Part shown: one piece after another, positions 1-31,421 of the stretch | Numbering within the stretch: the first letter of the stretch is position 1 | Layout: the number at the start of each line of letters is the position of its first letter | NCBI GenBank assembly: GCA_029215795.1 | Contig: JARDYH010000002.1 | Location: 132,253,001-132,317,000 of the forward strand | Source of the DNA: Anniella stebbinsi | Lineage: Eukaryota; Chordata; Lepidosauria; Squamata; Anniellidae | Direction of reading: 5' to 3' | DNA: 64,000 nucleotides | Translations under genes and position numbers: made by a program | Notes under the pieces: generated by a model | Told to the model about the DNA's origin: nothing | Databases searched by the model: none | Seen by the model: only the letters and a program-made list of their open reading frames with translations

Positions 1-22196
<22,196 letters not shown>

Positions 22197-22200
22197 GATA

Positions 22201-22645
22201 CTGCTTGAGAGAAAATGCACATTTCAGAGACACACAACCAGGGAATCATCTGTAGCTTGAAAAGACGACATCTATTAGAAGACATTTGCAAGACGAACCT
22301 TAATAAGGATTTCATTTCTAATCATCTTCAAAGGAACTGCTTCCTTCCATACTTCTTCCCCCTTACTCTCCCCAATACCTGCCTCCTTCACAGAGGATAA
22401 TGTAAGTCAATGGTCTGCAACAATTCTAACACTGGTAGATGTCTAAGGGCATAGATACAGCATTATTTAAATGGTTAGTTATTCCCTTTCGCCAAAAGCC
22501 CTGGGATATAATTCCGCAACAAGGGCTAGAATCTCTAATAGAGTGCTCTCTGCGCTCTCTCACACCAAACTACAATTCCAGAAATTATTTTGGGGAAGCC
22601 ACCACAATGAAACTGGTATAAAGCCTAAAACTGTAGTATAGATAT
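22201..22645. other. Sequence upstream of the PIWIL2 start exon
   Basis: No first exon is visible here. Positions about 22440-22640 hold a dispersed repeat with the common accaaactacaattccag and gggaagcca motifs. The PIWIL2 5' UTR probably begins much farther to the right. Confidence 0.4.
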
Positions 22646-22750
22646 GATGAAGAATGCTGAACCAAAGTGACGCCATCTTGGCGAGCGCAAGCCCTGTTAT
22701 TCAAGGTCAAGCCAGTAGCTCCTCTTCCAACAGGTATCCCAGTGTCCACT

Positions 22751-25407
22751 TTCACAGGAAGCAGTGGAGGGCATTCGTCCAGTGCTTGATGGCCTGCTGC
22801 AACAGAGCATCATAGTCCTGAAGACCAACCCATGTAACACTCCCCTGCTTGCTGTGAAAAAGCCTTGGCAGTTCCATCCCAAAGGAAAACCAGTTTTCCG
22901 GGTCTTACACAATTTGAGAGCCGTAAATTCTATACCGGTGAATGATTTCCCTGTTGTTCCTAACCCCGCAACCATTCTGTCACTATTCCCTGCTATGCGT
23001 CCCGGTTTTCTGTTGACTTGTCAAATGTCTTCTTTAGTATACCTGTGCACAAATAAAGAGACCTGTAAAGAAGACACCCTACACCTTCTCTCAGCCCTTG
23101 CTGAGAGAAACCATAAGGCTTCCAAGAAAAAGCTGCAATTCTGTTAAGTTCTCTGTTCTTTATTTAGACCCCCAGATCAGTTCTGGGTCTCGTGCCCTTA
23201 CTGCAGCCTGTATCCAATCTATCCTTTCCATCCCCCGCCCTGTCACCAAGAAACAGCTCTGCAATTTCCTAGGCGCAGCTAACTACTGTCACCAATGGAT
23301 CCCCAACTTGTAGCCAAGCCCCTCACTTTTCACCTGTGACTTCTCCCCAGAACCCATCCCATAGGATACTAAAGCCAACAATGCTTTCAACTACCTCAAG
23401 CCTGCCCTTTCAAAAGCCCCAGCCTTGACTACCTGACTATGGCAAACCCTTCACCCTCTATTGTCATGAGGTTTTTGGCTGTGCCTCTGGCATTCTCACG
23501 CAACTTTTTAGAAGATAGCAACACCCCGTAGCATATTACAGTGCCCTCCTGGACCCTGTTGCTGTTAGCTGCCCGGCGTCCTCCGAGCTGTTGCAGCCAT
23601 GCAGCGGACAGCTCTATTTCCTGAGTGTCAGACTTGACTTAAGCACAGATGTGCCCCTGACCCCTCTGGCATCTGGTGCCACCCAGATGGCAGACCTGTC
23701 GCTCCCTGCTCCCTCCTGCCTCTCTTGGCGACTATGGCTCATCTATTCACACACTCTGCCAAAGGGTGTGAGTTCTAACACTTCTCAGTTTTGGTTTGTC
23801 CCTGGATTTAGCTCTGAAGCAGTCTGCTATTGTGCCTCCTGTGACGCTTGTGGGAAATGCTGCTTTTTCACTAGGCAACATATAGGGCTATGTAAGCACA
23901 TATATAAGGCTGGCACATATTAATCCAATAATCAATAAGCAAAAGCAATTCATTTAATCTAGAGGCACATATAAAATGCCAAAATGCACAGTAGTTAGGA
24001 AAAAGCAGAAGAGCATTTCTAAAGAAGGAAACAGACAGTGGAGCAAAATTGTCAGGTGTGTGACCTTTTGAACCATGAAGAAAGGCATGGAAAAGCACCG
24101 AGAAAGTTACTCCATTTGCTGATTTTTAGGAACTTAGCTAAGGCAAGTAGAAAGCAGGTGGCTGTGTGGTCGGGAGTGTAGCAAGGAGCGCAAACAGAGA
24201 ATAGACTTAACCACTAGATTACGACAGTGGGGTCAAAGCTCTGCTAAGATCGATTGCAACTATAAGGAAACGGCTGCTTTAATAAATAAGTGTGTGGGTG
24301 CAAGAGTATAGGGGGAGAGGGGGGGAATGAACAAAGGCGGGGATTTTAGTATTATAATCAGGCGAATCGGATAAGGTTGTAACCCTTAGGCCCTTTAACC
24401 AATTGGAGGGGCTGGGGAGGGACTTCACCGGCCGAGACAGGTAATAAATACTGTAATGATCTTGATGTTCGGTGTGTGCCAAGCTTGTATAGCCACACCC
24501 CTTTTGCAAAAGGCTTTGCAATAAAGAAACTTGCTTTCAACTTTCCAGATTGTGTTGTCCTTTTCTAAAACAGAAGGGGCATTTCTAACACGCTTGCCAG
24601 TCCCACAATCCAGGAAGGTCCCAGAAGGTGTCACCACAACATGGCGTACAGGGATCTGCACCCTCTCGCACCTGCAGATTGACTTTATCGAAATGCCTCC
24701 TGCACAAGGGTTCAAATATGCCCTTGTCATGATCTGCTTGTTTTCGGGTTGGGCTGAAATTTTTCCTTGCAGAAAAGCAGATACCCTAACAGTGGCAAAG
24801 AAACTGTTGCATGAACTGTGCCCACGCTTCGGTATCCCCTTAAGCCTTGATTCCGATCAAGGGCCTCACTTCACCAGAAAGGTGCTCCAACAAGTTTGTA
24901 AAGCCTTTCACATTCCCCAACACTTCCTCACCCCTTACCACCCGCAGAGCAGTAGCCAGGTGGAAAAGATGAATGGCCAGATCAAGAACAGGTTGGCCAA
25001 AGTCTGTGAGCAAACAGGTTTGTCATGGCCACAGGCCCTGGAAATCCGCACAAGTCAGGTGCGGAAACGAGCTGTCCCCCTATGAGATCCTCATGGGGTG
25101 ACCATACCATTTGACTCTACCCCCACCAAGTCTGCCAGCCATACACAACTCCCTTGTGGAGTACTGTAGGGGCCTTTCTAATGCTGTTAAGTCTCTTCAC
25201 AGCCAAGTGAAAACTAGCCAGCCGATCTCTCCGGAAGGCCCAGCCCACAATCTGCAGCCTGGAGATTGGGTCTACATCAAGCACCACCTGCAGAAGACAT
25301 GCTTGGAGCCTAAGTGGAAGAGCCCTTACCAGATCCTGCTGATGACTGAGACCGCAGTGAAAGTTGCTGAAGTTCCTACCTGGGTGCACGCCTCCCAGCG
25401 CAAATGA
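22751..25407 (+). pseudogene. ERV pol remnant (RT, integrase), broken
   Basis: The RT palm is at 22764-23040 (NTPLLAVKKP, LHNLRAVN). The RT thumb is near 23160-23312 (VTKKQLCNFLGAANYCHQW). The C-x2-C part of the integrase zinc-binding domain lies near 23830-23848, immediately before the solo LTR. The integrase core is at about 24600-25060 (QIDFIEMPP, SDQGPHFT, then TPYHPQSSSQVE with the catalytic Glu). The C-terminal GPY-type region is at 25111-25407 (PGDWVYIKHH, WKSPYQILL). RNase H is too decayed to place. The order and sequence style are gammaretroviral. No functional protein can be made. Confidence 0.8.
23849..24590 (+). mobile_element. Solo LTR inserted in the ERV integrase region
   Basis: 742 bp from tgtgggaaatgc to gcatttctaaca (imperfect terminal inverted repeat, TG...CA ends), flanked by the 4-bp duplication CGCT (23845-23848 and 24591-24594). 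It has a polyadenylation signal, gcaataaag, near 24520. It lies between the Cys pair of the integrase zinc-binding motif and the catalytic core, so it arrived after the host ERV. Confidence 0.85.
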
Positions 25408-25839
25408 GCAGCAGCCCCAGACGGTGCCCTCCTGGTGACAGAATTCGAACCTCGTTCCACTCAGGGAGAACCAAGAGCTCGACAACAGACAAACCCTGAG
25501 ACTGAGTCTAGGTGACAAATCCTTAAGTCCAGAAGCAGAGCCTTTCTGTCCTGGTGTAGAGTGGTCCTGCCAGAGCGCTAGAGATCTTGAGCTCATGCTA
25601 AAGTGCCAGCAGAGACCCAAGGACCAGGAAGACTAAGATCCTGAACTAGAGCCAGACAATTTCGACAAGTTATATGAATTATATGAAAACTGGTCTACTG
25701 AAAAAATTTTCCAGCATGGCCTCCTAACCTTAGAAGACTTTCCAGCAGTAAACTCTGAACCTGAATGAAGTGCCACCCCTTCAGCAGACCCCTCTCTGAA
25801 AACGCCAAGCATTGCCAGAAGCTGGATCGACCGCCTGGC

Positions 25840-26130
25840 TCTAGCTGGTCTTGATATTTGTAGCAGCACTGTGTATAGTTATCCTGCAGTGCTGGGGCAT
25901 TGTGTGAGAACATAGAAGGGGTACTGTGGTGGTGCATTATTGCCATAAGCTTCTCCCCTCCCTGTGCCACGCCTGATAACCCCCAAGGCCATCACGTGAT
26001 TACAGCCCTATACCAATCCGCAGCCCATGAACTGAAAGCCAACGACTGCTGGATATGCAGTCTGGTACCCCAGCAACTTAAGAGACGGCACTCCCCTTAT
26101 TGTTTGCATCGCATTGTTAAGTCCTAGTCT
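25840..26130 (+). pseudogene. ERV env remnant
   Basis: A short stretch near 26030-26090 encodes NDCWICS, like the CWxC motif of gammaretroviral surface glycoproteins, at the expected place after pol. Surrounding frames are broken. No transmembrane subunit or fusion region is recognisable. Confidence 0.4.
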
Positions 26131-26333
26131 CATGTTTTGCAAATGATGATCCAGACGGAGAGGCGGGTAAGAAATAAATTGTTGTTGTTATTATTATTAT
26201 TATTATTATTATAAAGGAAACAGAAGCAGGGCAATGGCAGAGCAAAGAGATACAAGAAATAATAGACATAGACTGTTGAGTAAATTGTGTTTAGTGATAG
26301 GGTATGTAAAGAAACCCTATCAAAGGGAGGATT

Positions 26334-26676
26334 TATGAAGAATGCTGAACCAAAGCGACACCATATTGTATATCTCTTGATAAGCAATGCTATTTTATGT
26401 ATCAGTTTGATTCATTTTGTTTGTGTGACCTATTTTGGTGACCTACTTTGGTTGAGGAACAAACTTTGTACCCACTCTTTGATTTCTCCCCCTCCCCTCG
26501 TGACAAAAGAAGTTTGAGTAAGTAAAACCCCACATCTTCCTGAGAGGCAGCCAGAAGGTATTGGCTCTGTACTCTGCCTCACAACAGTGATCTGCGCAGG
26601 TGTGAAAAGTTTTTTTTATTGCTCTGTACAGATATGCCGGCCGCATCGCTTGCTCGGAGGAAATTGCGCCATGTCT
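26334..26676 (+). repeat. Probable 3' LTR of the ERV (right end uncertain)
   Basis: Starts tgaagaatgctgaaccaaag, repeating 22650 onward. A tcttca at 26671 could be the matching end, but an aataaa near 26740 means the LTR could run farther. No target duplication was found. Confidence 0.4.
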
Positions 26677-26680
26677 TCAA

Positions 26681-27858
26681 CTCTCTGAGGGTCTCCTGGT
26701 CTTGTGCTTGAAAGATAGCCACGACAGATAGAACTTGTAATAAATAACAAAACACTAACTTAAAACTAAAATGGGGGGGGGGGTGAAATTCAATCTAGAT
26801 AGGAGAATGAAAGCCATTATGGTTTCAATACTTCCAAGTTAAACCTTTTATATCTGATTTGTTTAAAAACTAGTCATACCTGTTTTGCACCTTAGCAAAG
26901 CAATGACCAGAGGTAACTGTGGCTTAACATTTCAGACATCATGACAACTGATATCACAAATCACAGATAACAAGCTTACTTCACTCCGGTTTTTTATTAT
27001 TTATTATAAAGCATTTTTATATTGAAAGGCACCTACAGCAGCTTATATATAATCAATAAAACAAGACAGTCCCTGCCTACAGGCTTACAATCTAAAATAC
27101 ACTATACAAAAGGGAAAAGGGTTGGAGATGGAACAGGAAAAGAACCAACTCACACACCAATTCTTAAAGTTAAATAGTAGCTCTTATAATGACCAGCTGT
27201 AATGAAACAGTTGAGGGAAAGAAGGAACCTGATGAAGCTGGTCTTTCAGTAGAGCTAATGGAATGACGCCCTGCTTCCCATCTTCCTCTGCTGCAGTCTT
27301 AGTGCAGTTTCCTGGCCAACTGGAATCCAGAGTCTGACAATTCAGGCATACCACTGACCCATAGTTAAGATTGTGACTGCTGGCGTTTGCTCAAATAGAA
27401 CTGCAAAACCCACCAAAATCTTTATAACCAGGAGTGGCATTACTTCTGTTTACATCTTCAGACATGAAAGGCACTAAGAAAAATCCCCACATTGCTTTAA
27501 ATTGGTACAGCCTAAGATTTAATATGTTCATTATGTTATCTAGTCAGAGACTAAAATAATGTAAATAAAAGGGATTCAATCAGGGGGGTGGAGCTTGGGT
27601 GCTGAGCTTGCATGATGTGAGAGCTCCTCAGCCTGAATGCATAAAAACTGCAGTGAAAAATCATAAAACGGCTCAATAACAATTGGAAAGCTCAGCTTTG
27701 GATAGAGAATGACAGCAGAGAATCAGAGAAAGCAACATCAAAAAATATTTTAACCGAGGGAACAAGATCCAAGAAATAGCAGAGAGGCTTCAAACAAAGC
27801 AGACAAGATGGCTGCCAGAAGCTCAGCAAACACTGCAAACAGCACACAGTTAACATAG
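26681..27858. other. Repeat-poor stretch with one LINE tail
   Basis: No gene seen. About 27000-27110 has a minus-strand LINE-like tail (tttattatttattataaagc). The rest is ordinary AT-rich sequence up to the MITE at 27859. Confidence 0.4.
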
Positions 27859-28042
27859 GCTGCCTCTACACCAGACCTTTAAAGCTCTTTGAAGTCTCAT
27901 TAAAATTTTTACCTCTACAAGAGTGGAGCGTAAATCGGGAGTTGAGGCGCTTTTTCTCTCTGATTATGTGCATTATCGAATGCGCGTTAAATAGCGAGTT
28001 TTATTTTGCTCCGGACGTTAAAGCGCATTTTGACTATGTGAA
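27859..28042 (-). mobile_element. MITE, family M, copy C, left half
   Basis: Reverse-orientation copy of the family, beginning gctgcctctacacc after TAG (27856-27858) and broken at ctatgtgaa, where DIRS copy 2 begins. The other half resumes at 34015 with caagcaattctccgc. Confidence 0.85.
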
Positions 28043-28093
28043 ATGCAGGTTGCCTACCTGTAACTGTAGTTCTTCGAGTGGTCATCTGTGCAG

Positions 28094-28226
28094 TCACACA
28101 TATGGGCTCGCGCCGGCGCCGAGCCCCGTTTCGGGAAACTTCCATAGCTAGCCTAGCGTTTTTGGCGGGAACCCCTCCCCCCACCATCTCACCGCGCATG
28201 CTCCGGGTTCCCGCCTACCTCAGTTC
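28094..28226 (+). repeat. DIRS copy 2 inverted terminal repeat (3' end of element)
   Basis: Starts tcacacatatgggctcgcgc; reverse complement of 33859-33991 with very few differences, for example a ggcgcc/agcgcc change. Confidence 0.9.
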
Positions 28227-28340
28227 CTTGAGACCGCATTGGCCTCGCAACCAAGGTAGTATAAATAAAAACTGGAGCATACCGGCATAGAGAACCTTCT
28301 GCAAACAACAGCGATGCAGAGAGGGGACGGTGGGTGGGTT

Positions 28341-28434
28341 GTGTGACTGCACAGATGACCACTCGAAGAACTACAGTTACAGGTAGGCAACCTGCATTTC
28401 TTCTTCGTGGTCTCTGTGCATCACACATATGGGC
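28341..28434 (-). repeat. DIRS copy 2 internal complementary region
   Basis: A fused reverse-complement copy of the left tip (28043-28098) and right tip of the element, joined at cctgcat|ttcttcttc near 28397. Confidence 0.9.
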
Positions 28435-28479
28435 GATTAATCAGCAGTACTTACCGGAGGAGGGTCTGCACGCTGGAGT

Positions 28480-31335
28480 CTAATGGCAGATGGATGAAAG
28501 GACAGCTCTCCCGAAGGATGCATCCTTGACTGTTCTGGTGTCCAGCCTGTAGTGCTTCACGAACGTGGAGGCATTTGACCACGTCGCGGCTCTACAGATA
28601 TCCGGAATTGACGACCCATGAGACAGGGCGGCAGATGCGGCTTGTCCCCTTGTGGAATGCGCGGAGAATTCGGCTGGCGGAATTTTCCGTAGCACCTGGT
28701 AGGCTAGGACGATAGTGTCCACGATCCAATGGGAGAGGCGTTGCGGGGAAACCGCTAGGCCTTTTTTCCTGCCTCCGTAACAAACAAACAATTTATCCGA
28801 CTTACGGAACGAAAGTGATCTGTCCTTGTAGAAGGCTAAAGCCCTTCTCACATCTAGGGTATGCAACTTGGAACAGACAGAATCCGTAGACTCCTTAAAA
28901 AAAGTAGGCAGAACAATATCTTGGTTAACATGAAACGGGGAAGAAACCTTTGGGACAAACGAGGGCCCCGGCCGTAAAACCACCTTATCTGGGAAAAATT
29001 GTGTGTAAGGTGGGTGGACCATCAGTGCAGCCAATTCCGAAGCACGCCTCGCTGATGTGATGGCAACGAGGAACACTGTTTTAAGAGTCAGTAAACGTAG
29101 GTTAATGGTGGCCAAGGGCTCAAAGGGTTTTCCCGTGAGGGCGGTTAGAACCAACGATAAGCTCCATTGAGGGGTAATGGATCGTAGTTGTGGAAATAAA
29201 TTCCTAAGTCCTTTTAGAAAAGTTCTAGTGATGGGGTGCGTAAAAACGGAGAAACCATCAACCTTAACATGGTGCCTGGAAATAGCCGCCAAATACACCC
29301 TGAGAGACGATGACTTTAGTCCCGTGGAGTGTAGGGAATATACAAAGTCAATGACTCCAGAAATGGGGCCCTTGTCAGGGCTAAAGCCGTTTTGATTTGC
29401 AAATTCCTGGAAACGCTTCCATTTTCTAGCATACGATGCTCTGGTGGAGGGTTTTATGGAGGCCTCAAAGATGGTCTTTAATGCAGGTGGTAACTGGAGC
29501 GATTGCCAGTTGGTTGGATCCTCCACGCTGTGAGTTTCAGGGACTGCAAGTCGGGGTGTAGGATCTTGCCGTTGTTCTTTGACAGTAGGTTCTGACGCTG
29601 CGGTAGATGCCAAAACTGGTTCCGCGCTAGGCGGTACAGAGGGGTAAACCACGGTTGTCTGGGCCACCATGGAGTTACTAAGATGGCGTTTGCGAAGGAT
29701 CGGCTGGCTTTTGCTATTGTCCGCGCTATCAGTGGGAATGGTGGAAACATATATAGGAAGTCTTTGGACCAATCCCACTGGAATGCATCTCCTAGAGACG
29801 CAGGTCCAATCCCCGCCCGAGAACAGTACTTTTGACAGGCTACATTTGCAGAAGTCGCAAACAAGTCCACGGAGGGGAGACCCCACCTTTTGAACAGCAT
29901 GCTGAGAACGTCTCTGGCCAACTCCCACTCGTGGGTGTTGGCGAACTCCCGACTGAGAGTATCCGCCAACCCATTGTCTGTGCCGGCAATGTGTAGCGCG
30001 GAGAGACAGATGTGGTTGCGCAACGCCCAGTGAAAGATGTCGAGTGTGAGGTTGAGGAGACGGGAGGAGCGAGTCCCTCCTTCCTTGTTGATATACCAAA
30101 CCACGGCGGTATTGTCGGATAGTACTTGCACGTGGTGACCCCTCAACAAGGGCAGAAAGGCGTGAAGGGCTCGTTTTACGGCCAGCAGCTCGAGGACATT
30201 GATGTGTAGGGATCTCTGGGATTGTGACCACTTCCCTTGTATTTTCAGGTCGTCTACATGGGCTCCCCAGCCCTCTAGGGAGGCGTCCGTCGTCAGAACC
30301 CGAGTGGGTTCGTGCTGATGGAAAGGGAGGCCTTGCGAAAGATGAGCCATGACTGACCACCATTCGAGAGATGGAATGACGGAGAACGGAAGGGTAAGTA
30401 CTGTCTTGCGCGGGTTTTGTTCCGGGCAGTAGTGCCTTAAAAGTACCTGCTGAAGGGGGCGCATGTGTAGTCTGGCCCACCGAACCACGAATACTGACGA
30501 GGCTATCAACCCCAACAACCTTAGCACCACGAACGCTGTCGTTCTGCGAGTGTAGCGGAGGCGGGTAGCGAGGGCCTGGATCCTGTGTCTGCGTTCCACA
30601 GGGAGAAATGCGCGACCTAGAACAGAGTCGATGGACACTCCGATGAATTGAATTTGACGTGTTGGTAGTAAAACTGACTTTTCTACATTTATCTGCAGCC
30701 CGAGCCCGGCGAGGCAGGAAGTAACCATGCGAGCGTCTTTTAGAGCCTGATGACGAGACGTGGAGACGATCAGCCAATCGTCCAGGTACGGGTATATCTC
30801 GATATTTTGTGATCTGAGATGGGCGCATACAGCCGCCATACACTTTGTGAAAACATGTGGCGCAGTTCGAAGGCCGAATGGGAGAACCGCGAACTGGTAG
30901 GCTTGACTTCCAACAATGAAGCGCAGGAACTTGCGATGCGAGCGATGAATTGGTATGTGGAAGTAAGCATCTTTGAGGTCCACGGATGTGAACCACCTGT
31001 TTCGCTTTAGCAATGGTAGTATTTGCGCCAATGTAATCATGCGAAACTTTTTTGGTTGAATAAACTTGTTGAGATGTCTGAGGTCCATAATTGGACGGAG
31101 GCCTCCGTCTTTCTTTGGAACCGTGAAATAGCGCAAGTAAAAACCCGCTTTTGTTAGTCTTTGAGGAACAACCGTGATCGCCCTCTTTTCCAAGAGCGTG
31201 GAAATTTCTTGGATGAGTACTGCAGATGGTTGAGTGTGTCGCACCATGCCAAGGGGGGGAAGAGCTACAAACTCGATGCGATATCCCTCGGCTATGGTGG
31301 ACAGTATCCACCGATCCGTAGTAATGGCTTCCCAT
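28480..31335 (-). CDS. DIRS copy 2 tyrosine recombinase ORF
   Basis: 951 open codons. The YR domain fills about residues 610-951: STRASYARKWKRF, catalytic Arg near residue 762 (SARRASEL), H-x-x-R near 891 (AHSTRGQA) and Tyr near 926 (FVKHYRLD). All catalytic residues I can check are present. Residues 1 to about 610 overlap the RT ORF in another frame and match no known domain. The real translation start is uncertain, and much of the upstream frame may simply be open. DIRS1 of Dictyostelium also has extensively overlapping RT and YR ORFs. Confidence 0.88.
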   Translation of the reverse strand: MGSHYYGSVDTVHHSRGISHRVCSSSPPWHGATHSTICSTHPRNFHALGKEGDHGCSSKTNKSGFLLALFHGSKERRRPPSNYGPQTSQQVYSTKKVSHDYIGANTTIAKAKQVVHIRGPQRCLLPHTNSSLASQVPALHCWKSSLPVRGSPIRPSNCATCFHKVYGGCMRPSQITKYRDIPVPGRLADRLHVSSSGSKRRSHGYFLPRRARAADKCRKVSFTTNTSNSIHRSVHRLCSRSRISPCGTQTQDPGPRYPPPLHSQNDSVRGAKVVGVDSLVSIRGSVGQTTHAPPSAGTFKALLPGTKPAQDSTYPSVLRHSISRMVVSHGSSFARPPFPSARTHSGSDDGRLPRGLGSPCRRPENTREVVTIPEIPTHQCPRAAGRKTSPSRLSALVEGSPRASTIRQYRRGLVYQQGRRDSLLPSPQPHTRHLSLGVAQPHLSLRATHCRHRQWVGGYSQSGVRQHPRVGVGQRRSQHAVQKVGSPLRGLVCDFCKCSLSKVLFSGGDWTCVSRRCIPVGLVQRLPIYVSTIPTDSADNSKSQPILRKRHLSNSMVAQTTVVYPSVPPSAEPVLASTAASEPTVKEQRQDPTPRLAVPETHSVEDPTNWQSLQLPPALKTIFEASIKPSTRASYARKWKRFQEFANQNGFSPDKGPISGVIDFVYSLHSTGLKSSSLRVYLAAISRHHVKVDGFSVFTHPITRTFLKGLRNLFPQLRSITPQWSLSLVLTALTGKPFEPLATINLRLLTLKTVFLVAITSARRASELAALMVHPPYTQFFPDKVVLRPGPSFVPKVSSPFHVNQDIVLPTFFKESTDSVCSKLHTLDVRRALAFYKDRSLSFRKSDKLFVCYGGRKKGLAVSPQRLSHWIVDTIVLAYQVLRKIPPAEFSAHSTRGQAASAALSHGSSIPDICRAATWSNASTFVKHYRLDTRTVKDASFGRAVLSSICH

Positions 31336-31421
31336 GCAGGCAGGAAGGGTAGTAGTCTGTTGCAGGGATTGTTGACGCTGTGAATCGGTACAGCCGAGTC
31401 AAAGGCGCCGTTTTGCGCCAT
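29478..31421 (-). CDS. DIRS copy 2 RT-RNase H-methyltransferase-like polyprotein
   Basis: 647 codons without a break, starting MAQNGAFDS and overlapping the gag end by 23 nt. RT carries VPKKDGGLRPIMDLRHLNKF, LPFGLRTAPHVF and the catalytic YPYLDDWLI near residue 208. RNase H carries DASLEGWGAH near 376, LSDNTAVVWY near 435 and IAGTDNGLADTLSR. The C-terminal domain from about 485 contains LYMFPPFPLIA and TPWWPRQPWFTP, typical of the region called methyltransferase-like in DIRS elements. It copies element RNA into DNA in the gag particle. No disabling change was seen, so this pol may still be functional. Confidence 0.92.
   Translation of the reverse strand: MAQNGAFDSAVPIHSVNNPCNRLLPFLPAWEAITTDRWILSTIAEGYRIEFVALPPLGMVRHTQPSAVLIQEISTLLEKRAITVVPQRLTKAGFYLRYFTVPKKDGGLRPIMDLRHLNKFIQPKKFRMITLAQILPLLKRNRWFTSVDLKDAYFHIPIHRSHRKFLRFIVGSQAYQFAVLPFGLRTAPHVFTKCMAAVCAHLRSQNIEIYPYLDDWLIVSTSRHQALKDARMVTSCLAGLGLQINVEKSVLLPTRQIQFIGVSIDSVLGRAFLPVERRHRIQALATRLRYTRRTTAFVVLRLLGLIASSVFVVRWARLHMRPLQQVLLRHYCPEQNPRKTVLTLPFSVIPSLEWWSVMAHLSQGLPFHQHEPTRVLTTDASLEGWGAHVDDLKIQGKWSQSQRSLHINVLELLAVKRALHAFLPLLRGHHVQVLSDNTAVVWYINKEGGTRSSRLLNLTLDIFHWALRNHICLSALHIAGTDNGLADTLSREFANTHEWELARDVLSMLFKRWGLPSVDLFATSANVACQKYCSRAGIGPASLGDAFQWDWSKDFLYMFPPFPLIARTIAKASRSFANAILVTPWWPRQPWFTPLYRLARNQFWHLPQRQNLLSKNNGKILHPDLQSLKLTAWRIQPTGNRSSYHLH

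Larger units (their letters stand above)
22648..26680 (+). mobile_element. Decayed class I (gammaretrovirus-like) ERV
   Basis: A stretch of about 33 bp starting tgaagaatgctgaacc recurs at 22650 and 26334, presumably the starts of the 5' and 3' LTRs. Between them lie pol fragments (RT, thumb, integrase) and an env remnant, all with multiple frameshifts and stops. Gag is absent: the 5' LTR stub runs straight into the RT region, so a large 5' deletion has occurred. A solo LTR splits the integrase region. A LINE tail with a TTA repeat (about 26150-26215) lies in the env part. Confidence 0.7.

Noticed and set aside
22764..25407. Functional retroviral polymerase
   Set aside because: Multiple frameshifts and stops, and a 742-bp LTR insertion; only fragments remain.
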